From Rhizopus sp. PT2906 (lineage: Eukaryota > Mucoromycota > Mucoromycetes > Mucorales > Rhizopodaceae): 64,000 nucleotides of DNA. The position numbers and the translations under genes are program-made. The stretch covers positions 1-64,000 of the forward strand of contig JAMYHX010000097.1 in the NCBI GenBank assembly GCA_025529335.1. The letters run 5' to 3'. Below, one piece after another: positions 32,286 to 44,239 of the stretch; within the stretch, counting starts at the first letter, position 1; each line of letters starts with the position of its first letter. Below the pieces are notes generated by a model. It worked only from the letters and a program-made list of their open reading frames with translations, ran no database searches and had not been told where the DNA came from.

Positions 32286-33887
32286 CTAAGCAATGATGTT
32301 TACTAGCTTCTTCAATATCCTCTTCCATAAAGGTATATCATCATCCAGTGACTCTCCTTCCTTGATTGACATTGGGTCATACTTTAATGTACCTGTCACA
32401 AAGTCCATTTCAGTGGCCTTGACAAAGCTAGGACGTTTGACCAACTTGTGGCCAAAATAGAGAACAACACAAAACATGACACTAAGATAAGCAGAGACAC
32501 AGTTTTTGGGATCAATAGGAGGAAGGAAAGTTTGATATCCTTGTCCGGCAATAACGATGCAACCAACCACAATGACAAAAATGTCACTGATAGGAAAAAA
32601 GGGAGCCGCATAAGGAAGAGAAGAGGTTGAGATGTTTTGTGCTTTTAGGCCCATACGGAAACGGATGTGGGTAATAGAGATAGACACCCAGACGATAAGA
32701 CCAGCAACCGAGGGCAGAGCAGTCAACCAGTTGAAGACAGTGCCTGATTTGAACAAACTAGTCAAGAAAGCAAGGCAGCCGACGGTACATGTAGCCAGAA
32801 CAGACCAGATAGGAATACCCCATCGGTTGACACGAGCAAAGATGCGAGGAGCAGATCCATCTTCAGCCAAAGCAAGTAAGGTACGGCTAGAAGAGTAAAC
32901 ACCAGAGTTACCAGCGGAGATCATGGTAAGTAAGATGATGGCATTCATAAGATCTGCTGCCCAAGCGGCACCTGCCATCTTGAAGACAAGGGTAAAAGGA
33001 GAAACAGCAACGTTGCCAGATCCTTTTAGTAAATTGGGATCTGTATATGGTATGTTGAGACCAATGATGAGAATGGATAAGATGTAAAAGAGAACGATAC
33101 GAGCAAAGACTTGCTTGACGGCTGAGGGTACTGTCTTGTGTGGATTTTCAGATTCACCTGCTGTGATACCAACAATTTCTACACCATTAAAGGAAAAGGC
33201 AGCAGTAATAAAGACGTTAAAGACGCCGAGAAATCCAAAGGGGAAAGCACCACCATCAAGATGAAAGTTGGAAACGCCAATGTGATTACCACCCGCTGCA
33301 CCTGTATTGACGCAGATACCAACAATGATAAATGCGATGACAGTCAAGACCTTGACAAGCGAGACCCAATATTCGACTTCACCATATCCTTTGACAGAGA
33401 AAACGTTGATACAGACAAGGATGACAAGACAGATAATACTCCAGACCACAGACGGGATTGATTTGACCCAATATTCCATGATCATGGCAACACCAGTTAA
33501 TTCGACAGCGACACCGACGGACCAATTGACCCAATAGATCCAACCGAGCATAAATCCCAATGAGGGATCAACAAAACGTTTAGCGTAGTGAGAAAAGCTA
33601 CCAGATACGGGAACATAGGCAGCCATTTCACCCAAGCTCATCATGACGCAAAAGACCAAGAGACCTACAATAGCGTAGGCAACCAACGCACCACCGGGGC
33701 CACCATTTGAAATGGCTTTACCGGATGCCATGAATAAACCGGTACCAATGGTTCCACCCAAGGCAATCATTTGAATATGCCTTGCTTTTAATCCTCTGTG
33801 TAATCCGACTTTGGGCGACATTGTGGAGGAGTCGGAACGTATATCAATGGACCGATTGCTACCGGCGTAATTTTTTTCTTTATCCAT
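32286..33887 (-). CDS. Amino-acid permease (AAT/YAT family, APC superfamily)
   Basis: Single exon, 533 aa, about 12 hydrophobic membrane segments starting at residue 35. The family signature GLKARHIQMIALGGTIGTGL lies before helix 1, and ITAGESENPHKTVPSAVKQV is in the conserved loop after helix 6. Hydrophilic N- and C-termini are cytoplasmic, with Lys residues and acidic stretches that in yeast permeases are ubiquitin sites. It should be a proton-coupled importer of amino acids at the plasma membrane; substrate range cannot be read. The absence of introns is unusual among its neighbours. Its stop is convergent with that of Rab4 (about 125 bp between). Confidence 0.95.
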   Translation of the reverse strand: MDKEKNYAGSNRSIDIRSDSSTMSPKVGLHRGLKARHIQMIALGGTIGTGLFMASGKAISNGGPGGALVAYAIVGLLVFCVMMSLGEMAAYVPVSGSFSHYAKRFVDPSLGFMLGWIYWVNWSVGVAVELTGVAMIMEYWVKSIPSVVWSIICLVILVCINVFSVKGYGEVEYWVSLVKVLTVIAFIIVGICVNTGAAGGNHIGVSNFHLDGGAFPFGFLGVFNVFITAAFSFNGVEIVGITAGESENPHKTVPSAVKQVFARIVLFYILSILIIGLNIPYTDPNLLKGSGNVAVSPFTLVFKMAGAAWAADLMNAIILLTMISAGNSGVYSSSRTLLALAEDGSAPRIFARVNRWGIPIWSVLATCTVGCLAFLTSLFKSGTVFNWLTALPSVAGLIVWVSISITHIRFRMGLKAQNISTSSLPYAAPFFPISDIFVIVVGCIVIAGQGYQTFLPPIDPKNCVSAYLSVMFCVVLYFGHKLVKRPSFVKATEMDFVTGTLKYDPMSIKEGESLDDDIPLWKRILKKLVNIIA

Positions 33888-34276
33888 GACAGAAAGGAGC
33901 TGTTATAAATAAAAATAGCTGGTTTTCTTGATTGTTGTGGCCAGAGACCCGGATGCTGCAGTTAATTAGTTTGTATCTATTCTAAACCGTAAAGATGCTT
34001 CTCTTTTTATATTTAAAAAGAGAAAGGATTCAAAAACAGAAAAATAGTAAAGAGAAAAAGGAAAAATATGGAATATGAAATGAGTCGTCGTTTTATAAAA
34101 AAATTTTTTAAACACCTTTTCATATACAGTCTTTTAGTTTCATATTGAAGCAAGTTGAGAGGATAATATTCAATGATGTTATTCTCTTTCAATTTGACAG
34201 CATTGTTCTCACGATGGTTACTCAATGTAATATAAAAAAAGGAGTCACTATATAAAGAAGAAGAGTAGTAGTTTAT

Positions 34277-36152
34277 TTATGAATCTTCTAAATAGCGATA
34301 CTCAAATCTGAAGTCATTCTTTTTACGTTGACACCAAGCATTTTCATAATCAAAATAAATATAAATGCCTTGTTCATAATCCTCAGTAATCGTCTTTGGT
34401 TCCTCATGACGTTGAAACCATGTAGAGTACTTTTTATGAAATCGCCATGATTGCTTTTTTAACTCTCTTGCTGCTAAATACCTAAATGACACATCAACAC
34501 CTACTTTTGATAAATACCGTTTAAACTTACTGTTGATATGTGCCTGGTTGATAGTAAAAAATGAAGAATAATGTATCAATATCGAATTTTTCATACAACA
34601 TTGGATTATCAAATATAGCCAATGGCTGTTGAGGGTAATAAGTAGGAGTATTGAAAGGATTCTTGGGTTGATATATCTTGGGCATCTCTGAATCAATCAA
34701 GTCTGGTACATGTTGTAAACTAGCATCAAGCATCTGATTTGTATAGTGTAGGTCATGTTGTCTGTTCCTGGCAGATTCAAATGAAGGGGCAAGATCTGTG
34801 AGTGCAGCTGGCAATTTGGCTGGTTCCTTGGCTTTTGTTTTTTTACTGTTATTCACAATCTTTGGTGGCTCAACCCATGCAGATACAACTATTATAATAT
34901 TGAATTAGATATAATAATTGTTTTTTTCTCTTTACCTTCAGGCTTTGAAGCAGGCTTTGATGCTGATGAACTTGTCGGTGTCTCTACACTACTAGATGCA
35001 GATGTTGCTGTGGTGGGCGTTGTTGCCCTTGGTTGTGAAGTAGAAGGTTTGGATGGTGTCTCCGCTTTAGGATTGGTATCAATTTCTTCTTTTACTAATG
35101 CATTAGTTTGATGTCAGCTGATTCTTTTTTTTTTGGTAATTAAAAGTCATATTCTTTATCATACCGGATCTAGCATTAGTGCTATTTTGACTGGGCTTGA
35201 TTTCTTCCTTTACTGACTGTTGCTGCTGTTCCTCTTCTTGGTTATCTTCAGTATCTGATTCTGATTTAGCTAGCAATCATTCTTAGCATGATCATATTAG
35301 ATTTGATTATAGTATTTATCCTTACGATGAAATTCATCTGTGGTTCGGATAGCATACAACAGTTCTTCTTCTTCTAGATTTAAATCATCATATAACCCCT
35401 CATCCTCTTCAAAGTCTGGTTCTTGATTACAATCCACATAATATTGAATGGCTTCTTTCAAGTCATTTACGCTATCAGCTTCCAGTTGATCATTTTCAAG
35501 TAATCTCAAGATAAGCTCCAAACGATTGATATGAAACTTGCGACGCTCATTCAATCGATTCATTTCATCCAAACGTTCAACGCGTTCAGCTGCCTTTTTA
35601 GAGTTACCACGCTTTGAGGCTGACCCTTCAAGCTGTTCAATTTCAAATTCGACTGTCTCAATCTGTCTTGAAAGTTCATCTACCGCATTCGTAACAAACT
35701 CGCATGCATCTGCCTTTTCTTTATCTTTTGGATCCAAACGTTCCTTTTGCATCAGACCTTCTCTGGAATATGCTTTTGTCTTCATTTCTTTTTCAATTTG
35801 TTTGAACCTTTCCATTTGTGATTCTATAAGTTTTCTGTTTTCAAGTAAGGCACGCTTATCCTTGATGTCGTTAGAAGCAAGCCAAGTCTTGATTTGATCA
35901 CGTAAGCGTTGAAGCTTTTTAATTTCTTTCTTCAAGTCTTGCTCATACTTGTCTTTCTGATTGTTGTTGTTTGTGTGGTTGATTTTCGCAAAAATGTATT
36001 CAAACGTCTCAACACCTTCACTCACTTTCTTCAGTAACCTGTCAATTTCCGCTATATTTCAAAAGGGAATGCTTTCAATTAGTAAAAAAAAAGAAAGCAT
36101 ATACAAGCATCTGTCCTTTCTTTTTCTTACATTGTAACTTTTTCTGTGACAT
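34277..36152 (-). CDS. CCR4-NOT complex subunit Not3/Not5
   Basis: Six exons; exon 1 (36152-36131) encodes MSQKKLQ and joins at 36051 to EIDRLLKKVSEGVETFEYIF. The N-terminal 240 residues are the conserved Not3 helical/coiled-coil region (DIKDKRALLENRKLIESQME; RETE-like acidic end). A Ser/Thr/Pro-rich linker follows, encoded by short exons, then the C-terminal NOT box (FDIDTLFFIFYYQPGTYQQ, YLAARELKKQSWRFHKKYST, FDYENAWCQRKKNDFRFEYR). The complex removes mRNA poly(A) tails and Not5 senses slow ribosomes in yeast. An ATG at 36025 begins an internal frame but would lose the conserved start. It is divergent from the eRF3 gene, 211 bp between start codons. Confidence 0.93.
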
Positions 36153-36363
36153 GAGCTCGTAATAGTAACCACAATGGTATATACAATAATAAAAAAAAGG
36201 GTGAAAATGCGAATTATTTTAGATTGCTTAATCACGTGAGACAAGCTTTGTAACAAAATAGCTGTCTTATACCACGTGACTTTACCCTCCCAGAGAAGCC
36301 TGGAAAGCCGAAATTTTTTTAGCGCTAAAATTTAAAAATATTTCTTTTCTTTGATTTAACAAG

Positions 36364-38353
36364 ATGAGTGAAGACGCAAGCAAATCATTTTCAAAGTTGT
36401 CTTTGAATCCTGGTGCCACCGAATGGAAACCCAATTTGAATGCAAGAAGCTTCGTTCCTACATTTGGTGCTGGTAAATATATATATATATATATAAAAGC
36501 AAGAATCAAGATTGACATTTTACGGATTAGCTCCCGCTCCTGCCCCCAAAGTAGTAAAGCTTCCTGAATCCACTCCTGCACCTGGTAAATAGACACGACT
36601 GGAAACAAATAAGACATTGCTTTAACACCATATTATATTAGCACCTAAAGTCGAAGAACCCAAGAAGGAAGTACCTAAAGCTGAAGCACCAAAGCCCAAG
36701 CCAGCCGCTGCTGCCGCTCCTAAACCTGCTGCTCCTGCTGCTAAACCTGCCGCAGCTGCACCAGCCAAGAAGGCATCTGAGCCTGCTCCTCAAGAGGACG
36801 AGGAAGAAGTTGATGAAGAAATTGCTGCTGATTTGTACGGTAAAGAACACTTGAACGTTGTCTTTATGGGTCACGTCGGTAAGTTGAAAAAGATTTTAAT
36901 GCAAAAATATAAGTGGCTTATGTATAATAGATGCTGGTAAATCCACTATGGGTGGAAACATCCTTTACTTGACTGGTATGGTCGATAAGCGTACCTTGGA
37001 AAAATATGAAAAAGAAGCTAAAGAAGCTGGTCGAGAATCATGGTATCTTTCTTGGGCCTTGGATACAAATGCAGAAGAAAGAGCCAAGGTAAGATTGAAT
37101 GCAAATGTAATTAAATGTCCGCTGACATATCCTAATGTAGGGTAAAACTGTTGAAACAGGAAGAGCTTATTTTGAGACAGACAAGCGTCGTTATACCATC
37201 TTGGATGCTCCTGGTCACAAGAACTTTGTTCCTAGTATGATTCAAGGTGCATCTCAGGCCGATATTGGTGTTATGGTCATCTCTGCTCGTAAAGGTGAAT
37301 TCGAAACTGGTTTTGAACGTGGTGGTCAGACGCGTGAGCACACTATGTTGGCCAAGACTTCAGGTATTAACAAATTGATTGTTGCTGTCAACAAGATGGA
37401 TGATCCTACAGTCGAATGGGATAAGTCAAGATATGATGAAATTATCGCTAAATTGACACCTTTCTTGAAACAAACTGGTTACAACCCAAAGACAGATGTT
37501 CACTTCATGCCCTTGTCTGGATTTACTGGTGCAAACATTAAAGATCGCGATCCCAAGTCATGTCCTTGGTACGATGGACCTTCCCTTTTAGATTACTTGG
37601 ACGCCTTCAAGCCCACAGACAGAAAGGTTAATGCTCCTCTCATGATTCCTATTTCTGAAAAGTACAAGGTACAACATATAAAGGACTATATTCAATTGGA
37701 TTTCTGACAAATATATAATAGGATATGGGTACCATTGTTGTGGGAAAGATTGAATCCGGCCACGTCAAGAAAGGATCTCGAGTGATGCTCATGCCTAACA
37801 AGGTAAGTGAGAAAAGTGTAGAAAAATGACAAAGGCTAATGTACTTGTTTTAATTCTGAAGCAATCTACCGAAGTTACTGCCATCTATAATGAAACAGAA
37901 GAAGAAGTTGAAGCTGCTTTTTGTGGTGACAACGTCAGAATGAGATTGAAGGGTGTTGAAGAAGATGAAGTCATGCCCGGTTTTGTTCTTTGTAGTAAGA
38001 AGAATCCTGTCCAGACGACAACAGTCTTTGAAGCACAATTAGCTATTCTTGAACACAAGAGCATTATCTGTGCTGGTTACACTGCTGTCTTACACGTCCA
38101 TGCCGCAGCTGAAGAAGTCACTATTTCAGCTCTCTTACACTTGATTGATAAAAAGACTGGCAAGAAATCCAAGAGACCACCTCAATTCGTCAAGCAAGGT
38201 CAAAAGGTGATTGCTCGTATTGAAACTGCTGGACCACTCTGTGTTGAGCCTTTCAACAAGTTGCCTCAATTGGGTCGTTTCACTTTGCGTGATGAAGGAA
38301 AGACGGTTGCTATCGGAAAGATTACAAAGGTCTTGGAAACAGATAGCCAATAA
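36364..38353 (+). CDS. SUP35: Translation termination factor eRF3 (Sup35)
   Basis: Seven exons. The N-terminus has a PAM2 motif that binds poly(A)-binding protein (SLNPGATEWKPNLNARSFVP, residues 12-31). An Ala/Pro/Lys-rich linker follows (APKPKPAAAAAPKP) and an acidic segment. The GTPase domain has GHVDAGKST (an intron falls between Val and Asp), DAPGHKNF and NKMDD, followed by the EF1A-like domains 2 and 3, ending TLRDEGKTVAIGKITKVLE. eRF3 with eRF1 releases the finished peptide at stop codons and, through PAM2, links termination to deadenylation. The Q/N-rich prion domain of yeast Sup35 is absent. Stop is 42 bp from the stop of the convergent IDP gene. Confidence 0.96.
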
Positions 38354-38395
38354 ATAAATAATTAGAAATTTTGTTTATTAATATAAAAAGAGGAT

Positions 38396-39893
38396 CTAAA
38401 GAGAAGAACGAACACGAATGGAAGCTAATTTATCGGCAATTTGCTGTAAGAAGACTTCAGTTGTTGAATAGTGTTCGGTTGTCATGCTATAAAATAAAGT
38501 GTAAGTAACATATATTCTAATTTGGAGAATCGACTTACTTCTTGCCGTAAATGATCAAAGCCAAATCTTTGGTCATGTGTTTATCGACCTCGATTGTTTC
38601 AATACAGGCTCTTTCCAAATCCTTACAGAATTGGAGTAAGTCATCATTATTATCCAACTTGGCACGGTGAGCAAGACCACGAGTCCAAGCAAAAATGGAA
38701 GCGATAGGGTTTGTAGATGTCTTGTTACCCTTTTGATGCTCTCTGTAGTGTCTTGTGACTGTGCCATGAGCAGCCTCTGCTTCTACTGTCTTTCCATCAG
38801 GTGTATAAAGAACAGAAGTCATCAAACCCAAGGAACCGTAACCTTGAGCAATGATATCTGATTGGACATCACCGTCATAGTTCTTGGTAGCCCACACAAA
38901 GTTGCCATTAGATTTGAGTGCTTGAGCAACCATGTCATCGATCAAACGATGTTCGTACCAGATACCAGCAGCTTCAAACTGAGCCTTATATTCTGTTTCA
39001 TAAATTCTTTCAAAGATATCCTTGAAACGACCATCGTAGGCCTTGAGGATAGTATTCTTGGTACTCAAATAGAGAGGCATCTTACGCTCAAGAGCAAGAC
39101 GGAAGCATGCGTGGCCGAAACCCTCGATTGACTCGTCTGTATTGTACATAGCCATACCTACGCCACCTGTATTTTCAAAATTGAAGACCTCCATACGTTT
39201 AGGCTCGGAACCGTCAGCTGGTGTGAAGACAACCTCAAATTTACCGGGACCAGGGGTAACAAAATCAGTTGCGCGGTACTACAAGATTCCAGAAGAAAAG
39301 AAAAAAAAAAGAGGGGGCATTAACAAATGACCTTGTGTACTCCTTTTATTTTAGTAGACCTACCTGATCACCATGAGCGTGTCTGCCGATAATAATGGGA
39401 TTTGTCCAACCGGGTACAAGCTTGGGGATTGTCTTGACAACAATAGGTTCACGGAAGACGGTACCGTTTAGGATGTTACGGATAGTACCGTTAGGACTCT
39501 TCCACATCTTTTTAAGATTAAATTCTTTTTTTATATATAATGCATATATAAATTAGAGTGCACAGTAAAGGAATTATGTAGCTCCTACCTTTAACGCGGG
39601 CTTCGTCGGGAGTAATGGTGGCACACTTGATGCCTACATTGTATTTCTTGATAGCCTCTGCAGCATCCACAGTGACTTGATCATCTGTCTATCATGATGT
39701 TAATGACAATAAAGAATGAACCACAAATAAGCCTTACAGCATCACGATTTTGAACGCTAAGATCGAAATACTTGATGTCAAGGTCAAGGTAGGGAAGAAT
39801 AAGCTTATCCTTGATCAGTTGCCAGATGATTCTGGTCATTTCATCACCATCAAGGTCAACGACAGGGTTCTTAACAACAATCTTGCTAGGCAT
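38396..39893 (-). CDS. NADP-dependent isocitrate dehydrogenase
   Basis: Six exons from ATG 39893 (MPSKIVVKNPVVDLDGDEMT) to TAG 38396-38398 (IRVRSSL). Family motifs: DEMTRIIW, RNILNGTVFREPI, IIIGRHAHGDQYRATDF, NYDGDVQSDIIAQGYGSLGL and EAAHGTVTRHYREH followed by KTSTNPIAS. These are of the eukaryotic dimeric NADP-IDH type, which makes 2-oxoglutarate and NADPH. From this start there is no mitochondrial presequence, which fits a cytosolic form. An in-frame ATG at 40034 would add a long hydrophobic leader and is unlikely. The C-terminal SSL is not a canonical peroxisomal signal. The last exon (about 30 residues) follows a short intron near 38487-38537. Confidence 0.95.
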
Positions 39894-41400
39894 CTTAGTG
39901 TAGGGCTTTTTGAAAAAGAAGAAGAGAGAGAAAAAAGAGAAGAGAAAATAAAGGTATCTGGAATAAATATAGAACTTTTTATGACAAATGAGCATTACAC
40001 ACACTCTATTAGATTTTATATGCATTCCCCGCATTTTTTTCTAAATGACGGAATAGGCCGGAAAAGCCTTTTAGCGCCCCGCGTCATCTTTGTAAGGAAA
40101 TAGAGTTTTGAGTAGTGTACTTGAGAACATGATGCATTCGACTATACAACAAAGCCTTCCTCTTTTTCTCTGGAAGGACTCCATGCATAATGTTCTTATA
40201 TATGTATATCTGAGCTGAACCCCTTAAATTCATTTTAGTAATTTGTACTACATCCGCTTGAAATCGTAAGGCCTCTTTTTCGTGAGAAATGTCTAGGATT
40301 AAACCCCACTGAGATTTTTTGAGATTTATAAGAAATATGCATTAATGAGTATTGGTATACCATTGCTTACAGGTTGCCAAGTTACTGTTACTTTGGGAAT
40401 TCTCTTGTTTTTTCTATATTCTGCCTTTTTTTCACAAATAACACAATGTGTGTCTGACAGTGTGTAATGTTGTTTGGGATTAGACAATCCAAAAGTGATT
40501 GAAGGGGGAGTACTGTTTCCTCATAGTAACACCTGTAACAATCCCTCTTATGTCACCTTTGCGTCCATGAAAATCTCATATTGTACAACTTACGTTTATG
40601 CGCTATGACAAATTAGTTGAACAGGGGCAAACCAAACCAATGATGAGCTTGATTATATACACTGCTAACATGCAGCTAGACATCCTTTAATGTTAACATG
40701 ATACATTTTTCCGTTTAATTCAAACTAGCTTCATGTTGATAATATCATCTGTATTCAAAAGCAAAGTTCATGCTTATTAAGCACGGAGAACCTGATAGGA
40801 TGGGACATTTTCAGCTTTTTTTTTTGGAAACATGAGTGCAATCACTTTAACCCAGCTCTAATGATAATACGAAACATCTTAATCACTTGAATGTGCCCCT
40901 AATAAGAAGAGGTTGGTATACTTAATCAAGGTAGCTAAAAAGAGGGGAGAAAAGGCATACGTAAGCATAGAGTTATCTTTGCATGAAAATTGTCGATATA
41001 CTTGTCCGACTTTGGATTAACTTTCCTTTTTTATGACAATAAGCACCCTATTTTGGTAGGGAAAAAGACACGGTCCCGAATTCGTACTTCTTATTCTTAA
41101 CTCCAGAGACACCAAGTTTGGAACAGTTCCAAACTGTGCTGGACCTTCTCTCGACGCGAAGAATACCAGATAGGATTTGTTGACGCTTTCTCCTGTTATC
41201 CACTCTTCATGGTAGTATTTATGGACATGCTTTTTGTATCTCTTAAGGTTAACTTTCTCCACCTAAACTAAGCCTGTCCGGTGATCTTGGCTCTTTGTTG
41301 ATAGCACTTGACAAGCACTACAACAACAAAACAGTGGACATGGATCTCGGATTGTGAAGGGAGATTCAGTTCGAAATGTTATATCTTTCTTCTTTTTCTT
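39894..41400. other. Intergenic, no gene seen
   Basis: Promoter side of the IDP gene, then AT-rich sequence. A minus-strand frame at 41017-41262 is not recognised and has no supporting context. Confidence 0.5.
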
Positions 41401-41407
41401 ATTAAAA

Positions 41408-41880
41408 ATGAATAATACTCTTAAACCAACCCAGTTAACCCCACTGAATGTGAACCTATTGTTGCAAAAGCTAAGCTGACTCAAATTATTGAACAAATTG
41501 GTCTCGAGTGATTCGCAAGTTTAAGGAATCATAAGCCATCATTCCTTTAACATAAAGCGGACGCCCTCAGAAGTTGAACGCAAAGGATCGTAGGTGTCTT
41601 CGAATCATGTCGAGGAACAACAAACGTGCTACTTTGGAGCAAATTATAAACCTCTTCCCTGTCAAAATTGGAAAGACAAAGATGAAAGAGGAAATAGATG
41701 GAGGCTGGGAACAGAATTGTAGCGAAGAAACCGTTTTTAAGCGATAAGAGCAAGAAGACAATACTAGAGTTTGCAAAGAAGTACAAAAATTGGATTATAG
41801 ATGGTTGGAAGGGAGCCATTTGGGCCGATGAATCTAGGAAATTAGGAGTGTGGAGAAAGTTATAGATAATATACCAAACC
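41408..41880 (+). pseudogene. Dead Tc1/mariner transposase copy
   Basis: Plus-strand frames spell a Tc1 transposase start. Remains of the first helix-turn-helix lie near 41480-41540. SGRPQKLNAKDRRCLRIMSR follows (GRP linker and second helix-turn-helix), then NKRATLEQIINLFPV, KKPFLSDKSKKTILEFAKKY and NWIIDGWKGAIWADESR with the first catalytic Asp. Stops and frame shifts break it (for example near 41740). The part after 41880 is not readable as transposase apart from a doubtful stretch near 42260-42310. It belongs to the Tc1 branch with GRP motif, not to the same family as the copy at 2078. Confidence 0.8.
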
Positions 41881-42864
41881 GCATAATGACAATAATAAAG
41901 GCCAAAGGGGAGGACACACTCGCTGGTAAACTTTGCTTGTTAGCTGAAATTACCTTTTTTGTCTTATTTTTGATACCCACTCCTTAAATTATGTCTTGGA
42001 AATTGCTGGACAAAGTCAAGATGAACCATGAGCTGATAAATTGTATCGAGTATGCTTTCGGTAAAGGCATCTAGTATGGATAGGCTGCACTGGAATGACT
42101 TTAAGACGGATATATGGTTTAAACATGCCAGATCTTGTGCATAGCTTTCAATACATAATCTTTCTTCTTGGTACAGGAAATTCTTGATCCTGTCAAGTAA
42201 TATGAGAACAGACAAGAAATATCCTCTTTAAAGATGAATATTTGGGATGCAGTCGCAACGTAGGTGACGGTGATTTGGTTTTTGGAGGCTGGGTTAATTT
42301 ACCCAACTGCAGCTTTTTTTTTTTTTGTCCTTTTTTTTAAAGATTAAAACAAGTAAGCATCTAACTGTTAATCATGGAGACTTGATGCTGTTATCCTCTT
42401 ATGATGACGTAGTAAAAGGTTCGAGTTTTGCTCAACTGTTTCTTTCGAGTTTTATATTCTTCTTCAATGGTTACTGTTCGTAATCTTGTTTTACATTCTA
42501 GAGTATACGAATGCGTAGAACGTAAGGCCGAACATACATTAAACAAAATGGAAATATCCTACATATTTTCATGGTCATTGTTAGACCACCTATGTTCAGA
42601 GTAATGCGTACTGGTGGTAAAGGATGGCCGAACAAAATTAAACACGTCTTTATACCTGAATCTGAATATTAGCAGTAGATCTTTGCTATTTGGATGGATA
42701 AAATAAAGATAGAGTAAAGTCATATCCCTTTTTGACTATGCAAAGTCACAGAATAGATGTGTGATTTAGCTGAATATAAGGGATACAACAACCCCTTCTT
42801 TTGACCAAATAGAAGAAGAATGTAAAACCGAAAGAAAGAGCAAATCAATGTGACCAAATTGACA
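41881..42864. other. Intergenic with probable transposon remains
   Basis: Contains short T tracts near 42311 and 42330 and a minus-strand open frame at 41964-42215 that I do not recognise. The right end holds the promoter of the Alba gene. Confidence 0.45.
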
Positions 42865-43476
42865 ATGACTGAAGCGATATGGGATAGCAGCATAAGTCAT
42901 TTGATTTTGAATCAATCCTAACTTATTTAATTAGTGGAGAACTATCAAAGGACGTCAAAATCAATAGAAGAAGAGCCTCAAAAGCCACCAGCAGAAAATG
43001 AAATAAAGATCAGTCATAATAAAATATCTATCTATGTTGACATTGGCTTAAAAAAGTTTCAGGTACGAAAAGAAGTAAAGAAAAAGATGTGTCAATGTTT
43101 ATTGTATAACAAACCAAAGTAATAGGAAGAACAAAAGAAGCATATTATTTTAGTGGGCAAAGGACAACACGTGAACAAGACAGTAACTGTTGTTGAAATG
43201 ATCAAAAGAAAGATGCAAGGAACACTACATCAGTATACACAGTTAGGTAGTGTATCTGTTACAGAACAATGGGATTCTAAAGAAGACAAAGAACTTGACA
43301 GGTAATTGAATAGAATCAAACCTGTGTATCTCACATTCACTCACTCTATATATTTTAGTATTCAAGTGAAAAAGAAAATACCAGTCATTATCATTCACTT
43401 GTCTATAGATGAAATGCCAGAATTAAATGAAACATCCGGTTATCAAGCACCAACTGGTCCTGATATATATGAATAA
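42865..43476 (+). CDS. Alba-domain nucleic-acid-binding protein
   Basis: Four exons: about 42865-42895, 42935-43062, 43126-43301 and 43359-43476, about 150 aa. The Alba fold is seen from ISIYVDIGLKKF, KKHIILVGKGQHVNKTVTVV and EMIKRKMQGTLHQYTQLGSV to IQVKKKIPVIIIHLSIDE. The GKGQHVNKTV turn is the usual Alba RNA-binding loop. Eukaryotic relatives include the RNase P/MRP subunits Rpp25/Pop6 and Rpp20/Pop7. Exon 1 is the least certain: the ATG at 42865 joins through a GTCATT donor and a CTAAC branch site to give MTEAIWDSSIM. No ATG exists in exon 2 before the domain. Confidence 0.78.
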
Positions 43477-44239
43477 ACATCCCCCCTCCCTTTTCTTTGT
43501 ACATAATACTTTAAGCACACGCGTGATCTGTATGTTATGCATTATACATTTACCTCTTATTGTTTTTATTTTTAATGGATGACCTTGTCATATTCATAAA
43601 CCATAAACCACTAAAGAGAAAGACAGCATTATTAGACTTTATTGCCAGGTATACATTTGTGTTACTTTTATTATCATGGGTCGTGTCTTCATTAAAATGT
43701 GTCATATGACGCAGTAGAACCAAGTTTTGTATGACACCATGAATCGTATTTAAAATATGGCTAAAAAATAAAATAAGCTTGAATAATCGGCATTGTCTTT
43801 ATCTGATAAAGACAGCTCATCTACTTACTGCAATGATTCTGTTTGTGGGGTATTCCCATTTAATAAAGCCTGTGTGTATCAACCCAAAAATGGCAATGGA
43901 TTATAGCATCTATTTGCACATCTCTTCTGCTGTAATACCATTAATAAGCTTTATTCATGTAGGTGCTTAAGGAAGGTACATTTTGAATCATCTTATGATT
44001 GCAAGCACTTAATGCAAGACATCATCTTACTTGTCTAACCTTGACCGCGATTGACCGAAGAAAGGGTATTATCATGACAGCTCAGGACACAACTTACTAA
44101 TATAGATTCTTGATTGACCAATAAGAGCTTTGTTGATTTCATAATATAAAATTCATGTGCAAATTTTTATAATAAAAAAGTACAGCTCATTGACACCTTT
44201 TTTATCTTTCTTTCCGTTCATTCTCATAAACAAGAAGAA
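43477..44239. other. Intergenic, no gene seen
   Basis: An open frame at 43779-43970 (+) is short, hydrophobic and without context, so it is not called. The right end is the promoter of the acyl-CoA dehydrogenase gene. Confidence 0.5.

Noticed and set aside
39894..40034. Upstream in-frame extension of the IDP gene as a mitochondrial presequence
   Set aside because: The extension is Phe-rich and encoded by a T/A-rich leader; it does not look like a presequence, and MPSKIVV is the usual cytosolic start.
41964..42215. 83-codon minus-strand frame near the dead Tc1 copy
   Set aside because: Could be transposon debris, but I recognise no motif, so no call is made.
42415..42440. GGTTCGAGT resembling a tRNA B box
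   Set aside because: No matching A box or acceptor stem at the right distance; no tRNA fold can be drawn.
43779..43970. 63-codon plus-strand frame between the Alba and dehydrogenase genes
   Set aside because: Short, hydrophobic, no recognisable family and no introns or context that would support it.
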